DNA of 60,289 nucleotides from an uncultured Alistipes sp. (GCA_900544265.1 UQUQ01000012.1:1-60289), one strand, 5' to 3'; shown: positions 37,608 through 47,830, counted from the first letter of the stretch. Notes: a model not told the origin generated them from the letters alone. Translations and numbers: made by a program.

Positions 37608-38939
37608 TCAGTTCTTGCCGTACACCTCGAACTCGGCAAAGTACCAGTAGTACGCCTCGACTACCTCGAACTTGAGGTAGCGGACATCGGCCGGCAGCAC
37701 CAGTGCGATGTAAAGCGGCGTGTAGGAGCCCGTCGGAGCATCGTAGCGGTCCATCTCGCCCCACGACGACCAATCCACACCGTCCACCGAGCCCGAGACG
37801 CGATAGATGCGCGGCACGTAGCCGACATAGTCCGAGGCACCCCGGAAGCTCAGGCCGTAGACGGTCTTCACCTCCTGCATGTCGATGACGAACGACTCGT
37901 CGTCGATGTAGGTCATGGTGTTGTTGTCGAAGAGCTTGTTGCCGATGGAGGCGGGGTCCACCGTCCACGTCGAGTAGTCGAACTCAACCCACGAAGGATC
38001 GAGCGCCGAGAGGAAGGTCATGCGGTCGAAGACCTTGAGAACCGAGATTGCGCAGGAGCCCTGCTCCTCCGACATCACGGCTGCGGTCTCGTCGCCGGCC
38101 GGAGCGGCGGTCAGCTGGACCATGCACTCGAACGGCTGGTCGTCCATCTCCAGGAAGTCGTCCGTCAGCGACCAGACGGTCGAGGTCGACTCGAGTTTGC
38201 CGGCCGTAACGGTCAGCTGCGAGGCCGAGAAGCGTTCGCCGCTGTTCTCGGGAGCACCCGTCGAGGAGACCGTAAAGGTCAGGTCATGCAGCGCGGGTTT
38301 GTCCAGTACGACCCGGTACTCGTAGCTGATCGGGTCCGTATTGATGATGCCGCCCTCGATGTAGGCGCGACGGAACTCGGCCGACGTGCTGCCGTCGACA
38401 CCCTGAACCGACGCCACGCTCACGTAGGCCTCCTTCTCGATCTTGAGACGGGCCTCGGACTGCGTCAGATCCAGTCGGGAACCATCGGCTGCGATAAGCC
38501 GCACGCCCAGTTCGTAGGTCTTCGCCGCGTACTCGCCGTCCATGAACGACAGGTCCTCGTCGAGCAGGCTCACGGTCACCGAGGCCGAGATGCTGCCGGC
38601 CGGGATGTGCAGCTCCGTTTCGCTGATCGACACGCGATCCGTCGGAATGTCCACGATGATCGGCTCGACCTGGAAGGTTGCATCCTCCGGGCTCGGCGTG
38701 GCCAAAGTAAAGACATAGGTGCGGCTCATCGGTGCATCGGCCTGCAGCGCGCCCGTCACGGGAGCGTAGGTCACGTTGACCGTCGCCTCGTTCGCACTTT
38801 CCGTGCCCTCGATCGTGATTCCGACCGGAACCTCGGGATAACCGGCCAGATTCAGCTCCTCCTCCTCGCGGCAGCCCGCAAGCATGCCGCTGCTGAGAAC
38901 CAGTGCGGAGAGGAGCGTCAGTTTCCAAATATTTTTCAT
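37608..38939 (-). CDS. DUF1735 and discoidin-domain surface lipoprotein (putative glycan-binding)
   Basis: 443 residues. Lipobox MLAGC followed by REEEE, a surface-export signal. Two DUF1735-like beta modules (about 35-165 and 175-295; PTDRVSISETELHIPAGSIS is typical), then a C-terminal F5/8-type-C-like domain (about 300-443: KLFDNNTMTYIDDESFVIDM, GASDYVGYVPRIYRVSGSVD, RYLKFEVVEAYYWYFAEFEV). No catalytic residues are seen. Probably a surface glycan-binding protein of the locus. It lies 24 bp after the endoglycosidase gene; the terminator is just downstream. Confidence 0.8.
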   Translation of the reverse strand: MKNIWKLTLLSALVLSSGMLAGCREEEELNLAGYPEVPVGITIEGTESANEATVNVTYAPVTGALQADAPMSRTYVFTLATPSPEDATFQVEPIIVDIPTDRVSISETELHIPAGSISASVTVSLLDEDLSFMDGEYAAKTYELGVRLIAADGSRLDLTQSEARLKIEKEAYVSVASVQGVDGSTSAEFRRAYIEGGIINTDPISYEYRVVLDKPALHDLTFTVSSTGAPENSGERFSASQLTVTAGKLESTSTVWSLTDDFLEMDDQPFECMVQLTAAPAGDETAAVMSEEQGSCAISVLKVFDRMTFLSALDPSWVEFDYSTWTVDPASIGNKLFDNNTMTYIDDESFVIDMQEVKTVYGLSFRGASDYVGYVPRIYRVSGSVDGVDWSSWGEMDRYDAPTGSYTPLYIALVLPADVRYLKFEVVEAYYWYFAEFEVYGKN

Positions 38940-38963
38940 GGTTGTAGTCGTTTTATGTGGTTA

Positions 38964-40397
38964 TTACAGATCGTCGGGGAAGACATACGGCTTCGGATCG
39001 TCCTTCTTGTAGAAGGTCGTCGGATAGGCCAGCGGCGAGCCGTAGAGGGTCTCCACACCCGACAGCATGGAATACGAACGGGCGAAGTTCTCCGGTGCAA
39101 GCGCGAAGCCCATGATCCAGCCGTAATTGCGGTCAAGGATGTTCTGCGCCGTGCTGGAACTCATGGAGGGCCATCCCTGATTGAACTCGATGGAGATGCC
39201 CGAGCACTTCGAGATGCTCATGTTGCCGATCGGAGAGGACGAACCGCCGTAGTTGGCTACCACCACGTCGATCCATTCGTCGGCATCCACGCCGTCCACG
39301 CTCTCGGCTCCGTACATGGCGCCGTAATCGAAGACCGTCACCAGTTTGTCGGGCATCAGCTGCTTGGTCTCGTAGCACAGGCGTGCGGCGGCGTCCTGCG
39401 AACGCTGTGCGAAGTAGGGATTCGACAGATCGGGCGAGGTCGAGTACTCGTCGTCGTAGTTCACGCCGTCAAGGTTGTAGGCGTAGACGTACTCGGCCAC
39501 TTCGGCGGCGAAGTCACGCGCACCGATATCGGAGAGCTGCGCCAGACCCGACTGGTCGTGGTTGCCCAGCAGACCCAGCAGCACCTTGATACCGCGCTTG
39601 CGCAGCGGCTGGAGGTAGGTCTCGTTATTGTCGAGCAGGAACTGCACGTTCGGGTTGCAGTTGACGTAGGCACGTCCGGCTGCGGCATCCCAGTTGATGT
39701 TGGCGGCAAAGAGCACCACGGCATCCCAAAGCAGCTTGCCGTTCTCGAGCTTGAAGGTCAGGGCGTTGAGCGGGTTGGTACCGTTCACCTCGAAGAAGAG
39801 GAATCCCTTGGGGTGACCTTCGCCCTTGTCGCAGTCGGCGAAGTTCCCGGCCTGCTCCGTATCGCCGTTGATGAGGTAGAGGCAGTGCGAAGCCTCCTCC
39901 TTGAGCGTGATGCCGTCGGCCTTGACGACCACCGGAATGGCGTAGACGACACCGGCCGCGAGTTCCGTGCTCGGCGAAACGGTCATCGTGGCCGTAGCCC
40001 GGGTGGCATCGGTCTCGCTCACGGTGAAGGCGCCGTCGTTGGCGAACGAAACCAGCGTCTCGGGATAGAGTTCGTAGGCGGTGCCGTTGGCCGCGTTGTA
40101 GCTTTCAAGGTAGGCGGCGTCGACCGAAGCCCGGGCCGAGAGCGTACCCTCGTAGGCGCGGGTGAGGCCGAACGACAGCGTGGCGGTGTACTCCTGACCG
40201 GTCGGGGCGATCGTCACGACCGACTGATTGCTGGCCTGATCCAGCAGGTAGCCGTTCGTCTCGTAGATGGTCTCGTAGGGAGTTTCGTCGATCGGCTTTC
40301 CGGCCTCGATCTCCTCGGAGCACGCGACTCCCAGCAGCGCACCGGCCACAAGGGCGGCAGCTGCAAACGTGCGGATTCTGAAATATCTGAAGTTCAT
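38964..40397 (-). CDS. GH18 endo-beta-N-acetylglucosaminidase with DUF1735 domain
   Basis: 477 residues. Lipoprotein (lipobox GVAC, C26, then SEEIEAG). DUF1735 at about 45-175. GH18 barrel from about 195, with strand motif GIKVLLGLLGNHDQSGLAQL and active site NLDGVNYDDEYS, where E317 is the acid/base and D315 the assisting Asp of the DxxDxDxE motif (third position is Asn, as tolerated in EndoF/H-type enzymes). This is the layout of B. thetaiotaomicron BT3987, which cuts between the two core GlcNAc residues of high-mannose N-glycans at the cell surface. Neighbouring genes agree. Confidence 0.9.
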   Translation of the reverse strand: MNFRYFRIRTFAAAALVAGALLGVACSEEIEAGKPIDETPYETIYETNGYLLDQASNQSVVTIAPTGQEYTATLSFGLTRAYEGTLSARASVDAAYLESYNAANGTAYELYPETLVSFANDGAFTVSETDATRATATMTVSPSTELAAGVVYAIPVVVKADGITLKEEASHCLYLINGDTEQAGNFADCDKGEGHPKGFLFFEVNGTNPLNALTFKLENGKLLWDAVVLFAANINWDAAAGRAYVNCNPNVQFLLDNNETYLQPLRKRGIKVLLGLLGNHDQSGLAQLSDIGARDFAAEVAEYVYAYNLDGVNYDDEYSTSPDLSNPYFAQRSQDAAARLCYETKQLMPDKLVTVFDYGAMYGAESVDGVDADEWIDVVVANYGGSSSPIGNMSISKCSGISIEFNQGWPSMSSSTAQNILDRNYGWIMGFALAPENFARSYSMLSGVETLYGSPLAYPTTFYKKDDPKPYVFPDDL

Positions 40398-40428
40398 GAC
40401 AGATTCAATCTATTGGTTCGACTTGAGA

Positions 40429-41580
40429 TTATTCGGGGAGCTCGACATTCACCCACGTCGGCGTACCCTCGCCGGTCAGATTCGTGCCGTTGCCGGTTGC
40501 GTCGTTGATGACATTACCGCTACCCTCGTTGAATTTCCAGTAGGCCAGCAGACCCGGCGTCGTCGGATCGACCGTGTACATGCTCGAAGCGATCTGCTCC
40601 TGCGTGCGCTGGATGTTCCAGATGCGAAGCTCGGAGATCTCGCCCGGCAGCCAGCGGCTGTCGTCGTAGGACTTGCCGACATAGCAGCCGCTGTTGAGCG
40701 ATACGCTGCCGCTTGCGGCGTTGTCGGAGGCCACGACCTCACCGTTCTGGTAGTAGATGCGCTCGCCGGTCGTGGCATCCCATACCACGGCGATGTGAAT
40801 CCACTCGTTGACCGGAAGACCCGGAGCCGCATTGGGCGACGGCCAGTTGCCGTTGGGGTTCACCAGCTGGAGCTGGTTGCGCGGACGGTCGGCATCGCCG
40901 ATACGCACGAGGAACGTGCCCTCGATACCGAAGACGGAGCTCAGGGCATTGCCGCGACCGGCTTCCCAGTCGGACGAACGGACGAGCGCCTCGACGGTGA
41001 CCGTCTTCAGGCCGCTCACGTTGACCGAGCTCGACCAGTTCACCGGGAAATACATCTCCGAGATGTCGGCCACGACGTTGATGAGCGCGGCGCCCTTGAA
41101 TACGAAGTAGACCGTGCGCGTGCTCTCGAGCAGCGAGATGCCCTGGATGTCGGCCACGGTGACGGGAAGCACGTAGCGCAGGTCACCGTTGAGCTCGTTC
41201 GTGTTGGTGAAGTTCACGACGATGTCGTTGCCCGTCACGTTGCCCTTGCCGATCGAGATGACCTTCTCGGGAATCGAGAAGTACTCGGCGGGCAGACCCA
41301 CGGCGTTGTCGCCGTAGACCATGTTGTAGCGGGCGGCCAGGTCGGGACGCGCCTCGAACGTAACGGTCACATCCTCCTTTGCAGGCAGCGCCAGACGGGC
41401 CGAGATCGTGCGCGAGTCGCTGACGATGTCGTCGCGGATGAGCAGGTCATCGGTCAGCTGGGCGGACGAAATATAGAGCTTGTTGTCGAAATGATGCTCG
41501 GCGGGATCCTCGTTCTTGCACCCCGTGAAGGCCACGGCGGCAAGCAGGAAGAGCGTCAGCGATATTTTATCGAATTTCAT
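40429..41580 (-). CDS. surface glycan-binding lipoprotein (DUF1735 + LamG/concanavalin-like)
   Basis: 383 residues. Lipobox FTGC followed by KNEDPAE. DUF1735 at about 30-165 (PAEYFSIPEKVISIGKGNV). LamG-like jelly roll at about 180-380: TVEALVRSSDWEAGRGNAL, NEWIHIAVVWDATTGERIYY, WLPGEISELRIWNIQRTQEQ and LLAYWKFNEGSGNVINDATG. No catalytic motif. This corresponds in layout to BT3985 of the B. thetaiotaomicron high-mannose locus. Cotranscribed, 31 bp before the endoglycosidase gene. Confidence 0.85.
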   Translation of the reverse strand: MKFDKISLTLFLLAAVAFTGCKNEDPAEHHFDNKLYISSAQLTDDLLIRDDIVSDSRTISARLALPAKEDVTVTFEARPDLAARYNMVYGDNAVGLPAEYFSIPEKVISIGKGNVTGNDIVVNFTNTNELNGDLRYVLPVTVADIQGISLLESTRTVYFVFKGAALINVVADISEMYFPVNWSSSVNVSGLKTVTVEALVRSSDWEAGRGNALSSVFGIEGTFLVRIGDADRPRNQLQLVNPNGNWPSPNAAPGLPVNEWIHIAVVWDATTGERIYYQNGEVVASDNAASGSVSLNSGCYVGKSYDDSRWLPGEISELRIWNIQRTQEQIASSMYTVDPTTPGLLAYWKFNEGSGNVINDATGNGTNLTGEGTPTWVNVELPE

Positions 41581-41588
41581 GGCGTAAG

Positions 41589-42635
41589 TTAGTTTTTAGG
41601 TGAAGGATTCATGATGTCGATGGCCTCACGCAGATGGAAGTAGATCGGCGTGTTGTCGTAGTAGTCGTACTGCGCATTGAGGATCAGCATGCCCGCACGC
41701 GTGAAGTCGGAGGGCTGCCCTACCCAGAGTGCGCCGCCGCGGATCGACCGCTCGGCATTGCCTTCGGCATCCGTCGTGCCGAGGTATCCGTAGATCTTGT
41801 CCTCGTCGTTGTAGCGCGTCGTCTCGGTCGTGACGATGAAACGGTCCGCAGGCACGTCCCCGCTGTCGACGGCAGCGCTCGCGGCGATGGTCATCTCCGA
41901 GAGGTTGCTGGCCGACGTGGTCTCCAGAATGATGTAGTTGCAGTCGGCAAGCAGCGGCTTGTTCGCGGCAAGCACATACTGGGCGAGACCGCGGTAGGCG
42001 AAGAAGGCCGACTTGTGGCTCTCGCGCCACGTGGCCACCGTATTGAAGAAGGCGGCCTGACGGGCACTGTACTGTGCCAGCGTCTCCTCGGTCATGCTCG
42101 CCGTCGAACGGCCCACATAGGTGAAGACGACACCGTCATAGCCATACTTGTCGCACAGGCCGAGCTGCTCGTTCGTGCGGTCGGCGATGTAGGTCAGGGC
42201 CTGCTCCTCGGTCAGCGTGGCATCGGCCTTGACCATCTCGCTCCACTCGGACTCGATGGTCGCATAATCGATCGCATAGCCGACGCGCGTACCCTTCTCG
42301 CGCACCTTCTTCATCTCGTTCACATAGCCGGCATGCAGGTTGTCGGGGTTGTTCAGCAGAATGACGTCCAGGCTGTCGGGCAGTACGGTGAGCCGCTCCG
42401 CCTGACGCGTCGGGCCGTTCGCCACGTTCTCGAACGAGGCCATCGCCACCTTGTGGCTGCCGGCCTTGTAGGCCTTCAGGTTCTTGACATAGTCCGCGTA
42501 GAGACCCTGATCCATCGAAGGGGTCTTGATGTCGAGACTCTCATATTCCGTCCACTCGCTGCATGCGGCCAGCAGCAGGGCCGATGCGGCAAACAGAGAG
42601 GAAAAGCGCAAGCCTTTTTTCACGGTATTTTTCAT
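41589..42635 (-). CDS. GH18-like lipoprotein lacking the catalytic glutamate (probable binding protein)
   Basis: 348 residues, lipobox LLAAC followed by SEWTEYE. GH18-type barrel with the strand-4 motif KYGYDGVVFTYVGRS: against DxxDxDxE the second Asp is V170, the third T172 and the acid/base Glu is V174, so chitinase-type catalysis is not expected. It corresponds in position and type to BT3986, the GH18-like protein between SusD and EndoBT. Most likely it binds the N-glycan at the surface as part of the SusCD complex. It lies 20 bp after susD. Confidence 0.87.
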   Translation of the reverse strand: MKNTVKKGLRFSSLFAASALLLAACSEWTEYESLDIKTPSMDQGLYADYVKNLKAYKAGSHKVAMASFENVANGPTRQAERLTVLPDSLDVILLNNPDNLHAGYVNEMKKVREKGTRVGYAIDYATIESEWSEMVKADATLTEEQALTYIADRTNEQLGLCDKYGYDGVVFTYVGRSTASMTEETLAQYSARQAAFFNTVATWRESHKSAFFAYRGLAQYVLAANKPLLADCNYIILETTSASNLSEMTIAASAAVDSGDVPADRFIVTTETTRYNDEDKIYGYLGTTDAEGNAERSIRGGALWVGQPSDFTRAGMLILNAQYDYYDNTPIYFHLREAIDIMNPSPKN

Positions 42636-42655
42636 GGTTTTCGTTTTTCAGTTGG

Positions 42656-44266
42656 TTAGTTCTTTTTCGCCCACCACAGGTCGGTCGACATCAGGTCGGG
42701 ACCGCCCAGCAGCGTGGATACGGCATTCTGTACGTTCTGCGCGTTGCTGACATACTCGTCAAGCGGATAACGCATACGGCGTGCACCGCGGTTGGAATCC
42801 ACCTCGCCGTTGCTCATGTTGCCGGCGGCGGTAGCGGGAATCAGGTGCGGATAGCCCGTGCGGCGGTAGTCGGCCCAGGCCTCGTTGCCCAGCGGATAGT
42901 TGGCAATCCACTTCTGGATCAGGATGCGCTCCTGCATCTCAGCCACCGAACCGTCAACCCATTTTACCGAAAGCGTCGAGAGCTGCACGTTGTAGTCGTT
43001 CGAACCCGACGGATCGTCGTAGATCTCGGGCACGGCGGTCTCCTGAGCCAGGTAGGTATCGGCTCCCGTCACACCCCACTGCTCGAACGACAGGCGGACA
43101 CCCTGCTCGTAGAAGTCCTTGGCCGTGCCGCCCATGTTGAAGCCGTAGACGGCGACACCCTCGGCGCGCAGGAAGGCCACCTCGGCGGCGTTCATCCACT
43201 GCAGGGCATCGTTGGCCTTGATGTTCGGGCCCGAGAACTTGTGACCGATGGCACCGTGCTCGGGAATCTCGATACCGTGGCGAAGACCCACGTAGTCGTA
43301 ACCCTCCCACTCGCTCTTGGTGAAGTACATCTCGCGGCGCGGATCATCATATCCGTTCATGTAGCAGATGATGTCGGCTGCGGCGTGCGTATCGCCCGTC
43401 GAGGTGCAGGCCGTACCGTCGTCGTGCGTGGAGACGCGGTTGTAGTTCACGGCCACGTAGAGCGGGTTCTGCACGCTGCCGAAGTAGTGCCATGCGGCGT
43501 TGTCGGCGTTCGACGTGATCAGACCGCCCGGATCGTTGACCGCCTCCTCGGCCTTCTCGCGGGCCACATCGGGCTTCACGTTGGCGATGCGGATGGCCAG
43601 ACGCAACTTGAGCGAATTGGCGTAGCGGATCCACTTCTTGATGTCACCGCTGTAGACATAGTCGGCCGTCGCAACGAGCTTGTACTCCGAATTCTCGTTC
43701 AGCGTGGCGATCGACGCGTCGAGCTCGTCGAAGAAGGCCATGTAGATCTCCTCGACCGAGTCGTAGGGGGTGTTGATGCTGCCGTCGGCACCGATCTTCG
43801 AGTAGGGAATCGGACCGTAGGTATCCGTGATGCGGTGCATGGCGGCCACCTTGATGATATTGGCGATGGCCATGGGCACGGGCGAACCGGTCTGCTCCGA
43901 CACGGTCTCGATGATGCCGAGGTTGGTGTAGATCACCGGAATCACCTTTTCCGACTTGAGCAGCACGTTGGTCCAGTCGTCCGTCGGGTTGTAGTTGGAG
44001 ATGGTGTTCTCCCAGCCGGCATTTGCCGGGGCGAAGTAACCGGCCAGCGGACCGCCCATCAGGGCCTCGGTGAACTGTGCCGTGTTGACATCCGACGAGA
44101 TCACGCCGCTGGCCAGCGAGTTCATGGCCGAGCCGAGCGCATAGTCGTCGGCGGTCAGGTCACCCGGCTGATAGGGGTTCGAGTTGATGTCCAAATAATT
44201 CGCCGTACACGACACCGTGCCCAACAGCAGCGCTCCGGCAAATATCTTGCTGATTGTATGTTTCAT
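42656..44266 (-). CDS. SusD-like glycan-binding lipoprotein
   Basis: 536 residues. Signal peptide with lipobox GTVSC, then TANYLDINSNPYQPGDLTAD, the typical start of the SusD-like_2 branch. TPR-rich helical protein; NPTDDWTNVLLKSEKVIPVI and the C-terminal EAWADYRRTGYPHLIPATAA are characteristic. It forms the lid of the SusC channel and captures the glycan. It follows susC by 12 bp. Confidence 0.94.
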   Translation of the reverse strand: MKHTISKIFAGALLLGTVSCTANYLDINSNPYQPGDLTADDYALGSAMNSLASGVISSDVNTAQFTEALMGGPLAGYFAPANAGWENTISNYNPTDDWTNVLLKSEKVIPVIYTNLGIIETVSEQTGSPVPMAIANIIKVAAMHRITDTYGPIPYSKIGADGSINTPYDSVEEIYMAFFDELDASIATLNENSEYKLVATADYVYSGDIKKWIRYANSLKLRLAIRIANVKPDVAREKAEEAVNDPGGLITSNADNAAWHYFGSVQNPLYVAVNYNRVSTHDDGTACTSTGDTHAAADIICYMNGYDDPRREMYFTKSEWEGYDYVGLRHGIEIPEHGAIGHKFSGPNIKANDALQWMNAAEVAFLRAEGVAVYGFNMGGTAKDFYEQGVRLSFEQWGVTGADTYLAQETAVPEIYDDPSGSNDYNVQLSTLSVKWVDGSVAEMQERILIQKWIANYPLGNEAWADYRRTGYPHLIPATAAGNMSNGEVDSNRGARRMRYPLDEYVSNAQNVQNAVSTLLGGPDLMSTDLWWAKKN

Positions 44267-44278
44267 GGTCGTAAGTCT

Positions 44279-47200
44279 TTAGAATTTGAGTCGCACGTTG
44301 AAGCCGATGTTGCGCATCGAAGGCATCATGAAGTAGTCGATACCCTGATAGAAGTTGCCGGTCGTGGCGATGCTTTCGGGATCGAACGGAGCCTTGTTGT
44401 AGATCATCCACAGGTTGCGGCCCACGAGCGAAACGGTGATCTCGCAGACGCCACGCAGGGCCTTGCGGGGAATCGTATAGCCGATCGAAGCCTCCTGCAG
44501 ACGGACGTTCGTGGCCGAGTAGGTGTAGTACTGCGGGATCGAGTTGCCGCTGCCGACGGTCGTGTACCATACCTGCGGATCGATGCGGTCGCCGCCGTTG
44601 ATCGACACGTAACCCAGGTCGCGGGCTGCGGCCGTAGCCTCCGACACGCCGTAGTTGTCGAGCATGGCCTGCGTGCGCGAGAAGACCACGCCGCCCAGAC
44701 GGGCCGATACCATGAATCCGAAGTTGAAGTTGCGCCAGCGGAAGTCGTTGCGCCATGCCATGTTGGCATCGGGCAGCACGGAGCCGAGCTTGATGTAGCG
44801 GTCCGACGAGAGTTTCTCGGTGGCCAGCTTGCCGTCCGGATCGATGTAGATGTTGTTGTTGCTGTCACGCTTCAGGTCGACGAGCGAGTAGAGGTCGCCC
44901 ATCGTGCCGCCCTCCTTAAGCAGGAAGCGCGTGTCGCCCAGACCGCCCATGTTCAGCAGCGAGAGGTTCAGCGTCTCGCCCGTCACGGGGTTCACGGCGT
45001 TGTCCGACAGCGAGAGGATCTTGTTCTCGTTGGCCGAGAAGGTGTAGCTCGTATTCCACGAGAACTTGCCCCACGTGTTGCGGTAGTTGAGCGCGAGCTC
45101 GACACCCTGGTTGCGCACCGAACCGGTCTGCAGGTAGATCTTCGACCAGCCCGAAACAGGCAGCTGCGGGTCGAACGTCTGGTTGGCGGTCTTGGCGTTG
45201 TAGTAGGTCACGTCGAGTTCAAAGTGCTTGAGGAAGCGCATGTTCAGACCGACCTCGAACGACTTGGTGCGCTCGGGCTTCAGGTTCTCGATCGGGTACT
45301 GCGTCGTGTTGGCCCACTGCTGCAGGTTGCCCGTCCACTCGTAGCGCGGGTTGGCCAGGAAACGCTCGAAGGCCACACCGACCGATGCGTAGGAACCGCG
45401 GATCTTGATGTAGGAGAGGTTCTCGGGCATGTTCGGGATGATCTGCGAGAGAACGACCGAAGCACCGACCGAAGGATAGAAGTACGACGAGGTGTTCGAC
45501 CGGGGGCCTGCCAGCTGCGAAGGCCAGTCGTTACGGCCCGTCAGCGTCAGGAAGTAGGTGTTCTTGTAACCGACCTCGGCCGAGAGGAAGATCGACTGCG
45601 TCTGCTCGCGCCAGCCGTCCTGCATGCGCTCCGTGCGGCTGGGCGAGAGGTTCTGGATGGCAAAGAAGTTTGCCAGACCCACCTTCTCGTCACCGAAGGT
45701 ATCGCCGCCGTCGGCAATCGGACCGCGCACCTTCATGGCGTCGGACTTCATGTCCGAGATCGAGGCACCGAGGTTGGCCTGCAGCGACCAGTCCTCACCG
45801 AAGGTCTTGTTGATGTTCACCAGCACGTCGCCGTAGGTCTGGCGGTCCTTCGTGCGGGTGATGCCGTAGAGACCGTTGTTCGAGTTCTCGGTCAGCTGCG
45901 TGTTGGTCGAAGCGTAGAACTTCTCGGTATAGTCGTTCACCGAGTTGTCGATGCGCAGACGGCCCGAAATGTTCAGCCAGTCGAGGATGTCATACGAGAG
46001 CTGTGCGCTGAGCATGTAGCGGTCCTTGTCGTTCTCGCGCAGGTTGCGGTAGTTGATCCAGTAGGGGTTCTGCATCGTCATGCCGGCATCGCCCACGGGC
46101 CAGTACTGCGTGTAGAGCTTGCGGGCGGCGTCGTAGCGCTCGTACATCTGGATGTCGCTCCAGTCGTTGCCGCGCGGGAAGAGGTAGGCGCCGACCAGCG
46201 GGTTGTTGTAGATACCCTGGTTGGTCATGTTGCGGTCCTCCTGCTTGATGTAGCTGGCGCTCACGTCGAGCGTCATCTTGTCCTTGAGGAACGAGGTCGT
46301 GTTGCGGAACGTGAAGTTGTAGCGGTCGTAGCTGTTGTTGGGCACGATACCGCGCGAGTTGACCGAAGCGGCCGAGAAGTAGGTCTGGTTCTTCTCCGTA
46401 CCGGTCGAGAGCGACACGCTCTCCGTGCCGGTCACACCGACTTGGAAGTAGTCGTCATAGGGGTCGTAACCCTGGTAGTTGAACTTGTTCAGACGGGCGC
46501 CCCAGCTGCGCGTCAGGGAACCCTCGCTCGACGAGAGGTCGCCCGTGCCGTAGCGGGTCTGGAACTGCGGCATGACGAAGGGAACCGAAACCTCCGTGTT
46601 GCTCGATACGGTCACGCTCAACGTGCCGGCCTTACCCTTCTTCGTGGTGATGATGATGGCACCGTTGGCGGCATCCGAACCGTAAAGGGCGGCTGCGGCG
46701 GCACCGTTCAGCACCGACATCGACTCGATGTCCTCGGGGTTGATGTCGGCAATGGGCTCCGACGTACCCTGCGAGTTGAACTCCGTACCGGCGCTCGACG
46801 TGGCGGAGTACATCGGCACACCGTCGATCACGTAGAGGGCGTTCGACGACTGGAGGATGGACTTCTCGCCACGCATAACCACCTTCGAGGCACCGCCGAT
46901 ACCCGACGACGAGGCGTTGATCGTCACACCGGCGACCTTGCCGCTGAGCGAGTTGATGAAGTTGACGTCCTTGTTGGCGAGGATGCTCTCCGAGTCGACC
47001 TGCTGGACGTTGTACGACAGGGCCTTCTCCGAACGCTTGATACCGAGGGCGGTCACCACGACGGCGTCGACATCGACGGCCGACTCCTTCAGCGTGACGT
47101 CGATGCGCGTGCGGCTGCCGACCGGAATCTCAAGCTCCTCGTAGCCCAGGTAGTTGACTACCAGCACGGCCGAGCCGGCGGGAGCGGGCACCTGCAGGGT

Positions 47201-47656
47201 GTAGCGACCGTCGATATCGGTGCTCACGCCGATCGTCGTACCCTTGATGACGACGGAGGCGCCGATCACCGGGTTGTTCGACGAGTCGATGACCTGGCCT
47301 TCGACAACGACCGGACCGTCCGTTGCGGGAGCGGTGCGGTTGGAAATCACGATATGCTTGGCCTCGATCTTGAAATCGATGTTCCGCGAGGCGAAAAGCG
47401 TCGAGAGCACTTCGGGAACGGGCATCTGGTTCACGTCAAGGCTCACGTTCTGCTTGACGTCGACATCCTTGTTCAGGAACACATACTTGGTCTGCTGCTC
47501 CAACTCCCGCATGACCTGTTCAATAGGTACGTTTTTCAGGTTGATGGTTACCAGTTCCTGCGTCTGCGCGAGCGCCGAGAGGCTTCCTGCGCACAGCATC
47601 AGGGTTAGTGCGAATCGAAACAGTGTACAGATTCTGTGGAATACTGTTTTATTCAT
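44279..47656 (-). CDS. SusC-like TonB-dependent transporter with STN domain
   Basis: 1125 residues. Signal peptide ending LSALAQ. STN domain (about 32-105: TINLKNVPIEQVMRELEQQT, KNVSL-type VSLDVNQMPVPEVLSTLFAS), which contacts a FecR anti-sigma factor. Then a CarboxypepD_reg domain (about 112-195: GQVIDSSNNPVIGASVVIKG, DGRYTLQVP), a plug domain with the SusC signature VMRGEKSILQSSNALYVIDG and a 22-strand barrel ending in NIGFNVRLKF. It imports the released oligosaccharide with SusD. The STN domain and the nearby fecR and sigma genes indicate induction by trans-envelope signalling when the transporter is loaded. Confidence 0.96.
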   Translation of the reverse strand: MNKTVFHRICTLFRFALTLMLCAGSLSALAQTQELVTINLKNVPIEQVMRELEQQTKYVFLNKDVDVKQNVSLDVNQMPVPEVLSTLFASRNIDFKIEAKHIVISNRTAPATDGPVVVEGQVIDSSNNPVIGASVVIKGTTIGVSTDIDGRYTLQVPAPAGSAVLVVNYLGYEELEIPVGSRTRIDVTLKESAVDVDAVVVTALGIKRSEKALSYNVQQVDSESILANKDVNFINSLSGKVAGVTINASSSGIGGASKVVMRGEKSILQSSNALYVIDGVPMYSATSSAGTEFNSQGTSEPIADINPEDIESMSVLNGAAAAALYGSDAANGAIIITTKKGKAGTLSVTVSSNTEVSVPFVMPQFQTRYGTGDLSSSEGSLTRSWGARLNKFNYQGYDPYDDYFQVGVTGTESVSLSTGTEKNQTYFSAASVNSRGIVPNNSYDRYNFTFRNTTSFLKDKMTLDVSASYIKQEDRNMTNQGIYNNPLVGAYLFPRGNDWSDIQMYERYDAARKLYTQYWPVGDAGMTMQNPYWINYRNLRENDKDRYMLSAQLSYDILDWLNISGRLRIDNSVNDYTEKFYASTNTQLTENSNNGLYGITRTKDRQTYGDVLVNINKTFGEDWSLQANLGASISDMKSDAMKVRGPIADGGDTFGDEKVGLANFFAIQNLSPSRTERMQDGWREQTQSIFLSAEVGYKNTYFLTLTGRNDWPSQLAGPRSNTSSYFYPSVGASVVLSQIIPNMPENLSYIKIRGSYASVGVAFERFLANPRYEWTGNLQQWANTTQYPIENLKPERTKSFEVGLNMRFLKHFELDVTYYNAKTANQTFDPQLPVSGWSKIYLQTGSVRNQGVELALNYRNTWGKFSWNTSYTFSANENKILSLSDNAVNPVTGETLNLSLLNMGGLGDTRFLLKEGGTMGDLYSLVDLKRDSNNNIYIDPDGKLATEKLSSDRYIKLGSVLPDANMAWRNDFRWRNFNFGFMVSARLGGVVFSRTQAMLDNYGVSEATAAARDLGYVSINGGDRIDPQVWYTTVGSGNSIPQYYTYSATNVRLQEASIGYTIPRKALRGVCEITVSLVGRNLWMIYNKAPFDPESIATTGNFYQGIDYFMMPSMRNIGFNVRLKF

Positions 47657-47830
47657 AAATACATAAAATTAAGGTAATAGGTTAGAAATTATCAGCGGCT
47701 TCATCATCTATTTTCCCGCGCGGCGTCCGACGTCGGCGGGTCACTTGCGCCGTTCAGAATACAGTTGGCATCATATCATAGGCAGAAACGGTTTTTACGT
47801 GTGGTATACTTTTTTATCGATCGGTTCGTA

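Noticed and set aside
42563..47608. Very long open frame antisense to susC and susD
   Set aside because: Its length comes from the GC-rich codon pattern of the real genes; the translation has no domains and the opposite strand encodes clear SusC and SusD proteins. The same holds for the long frames antisense to mutS and umuC.
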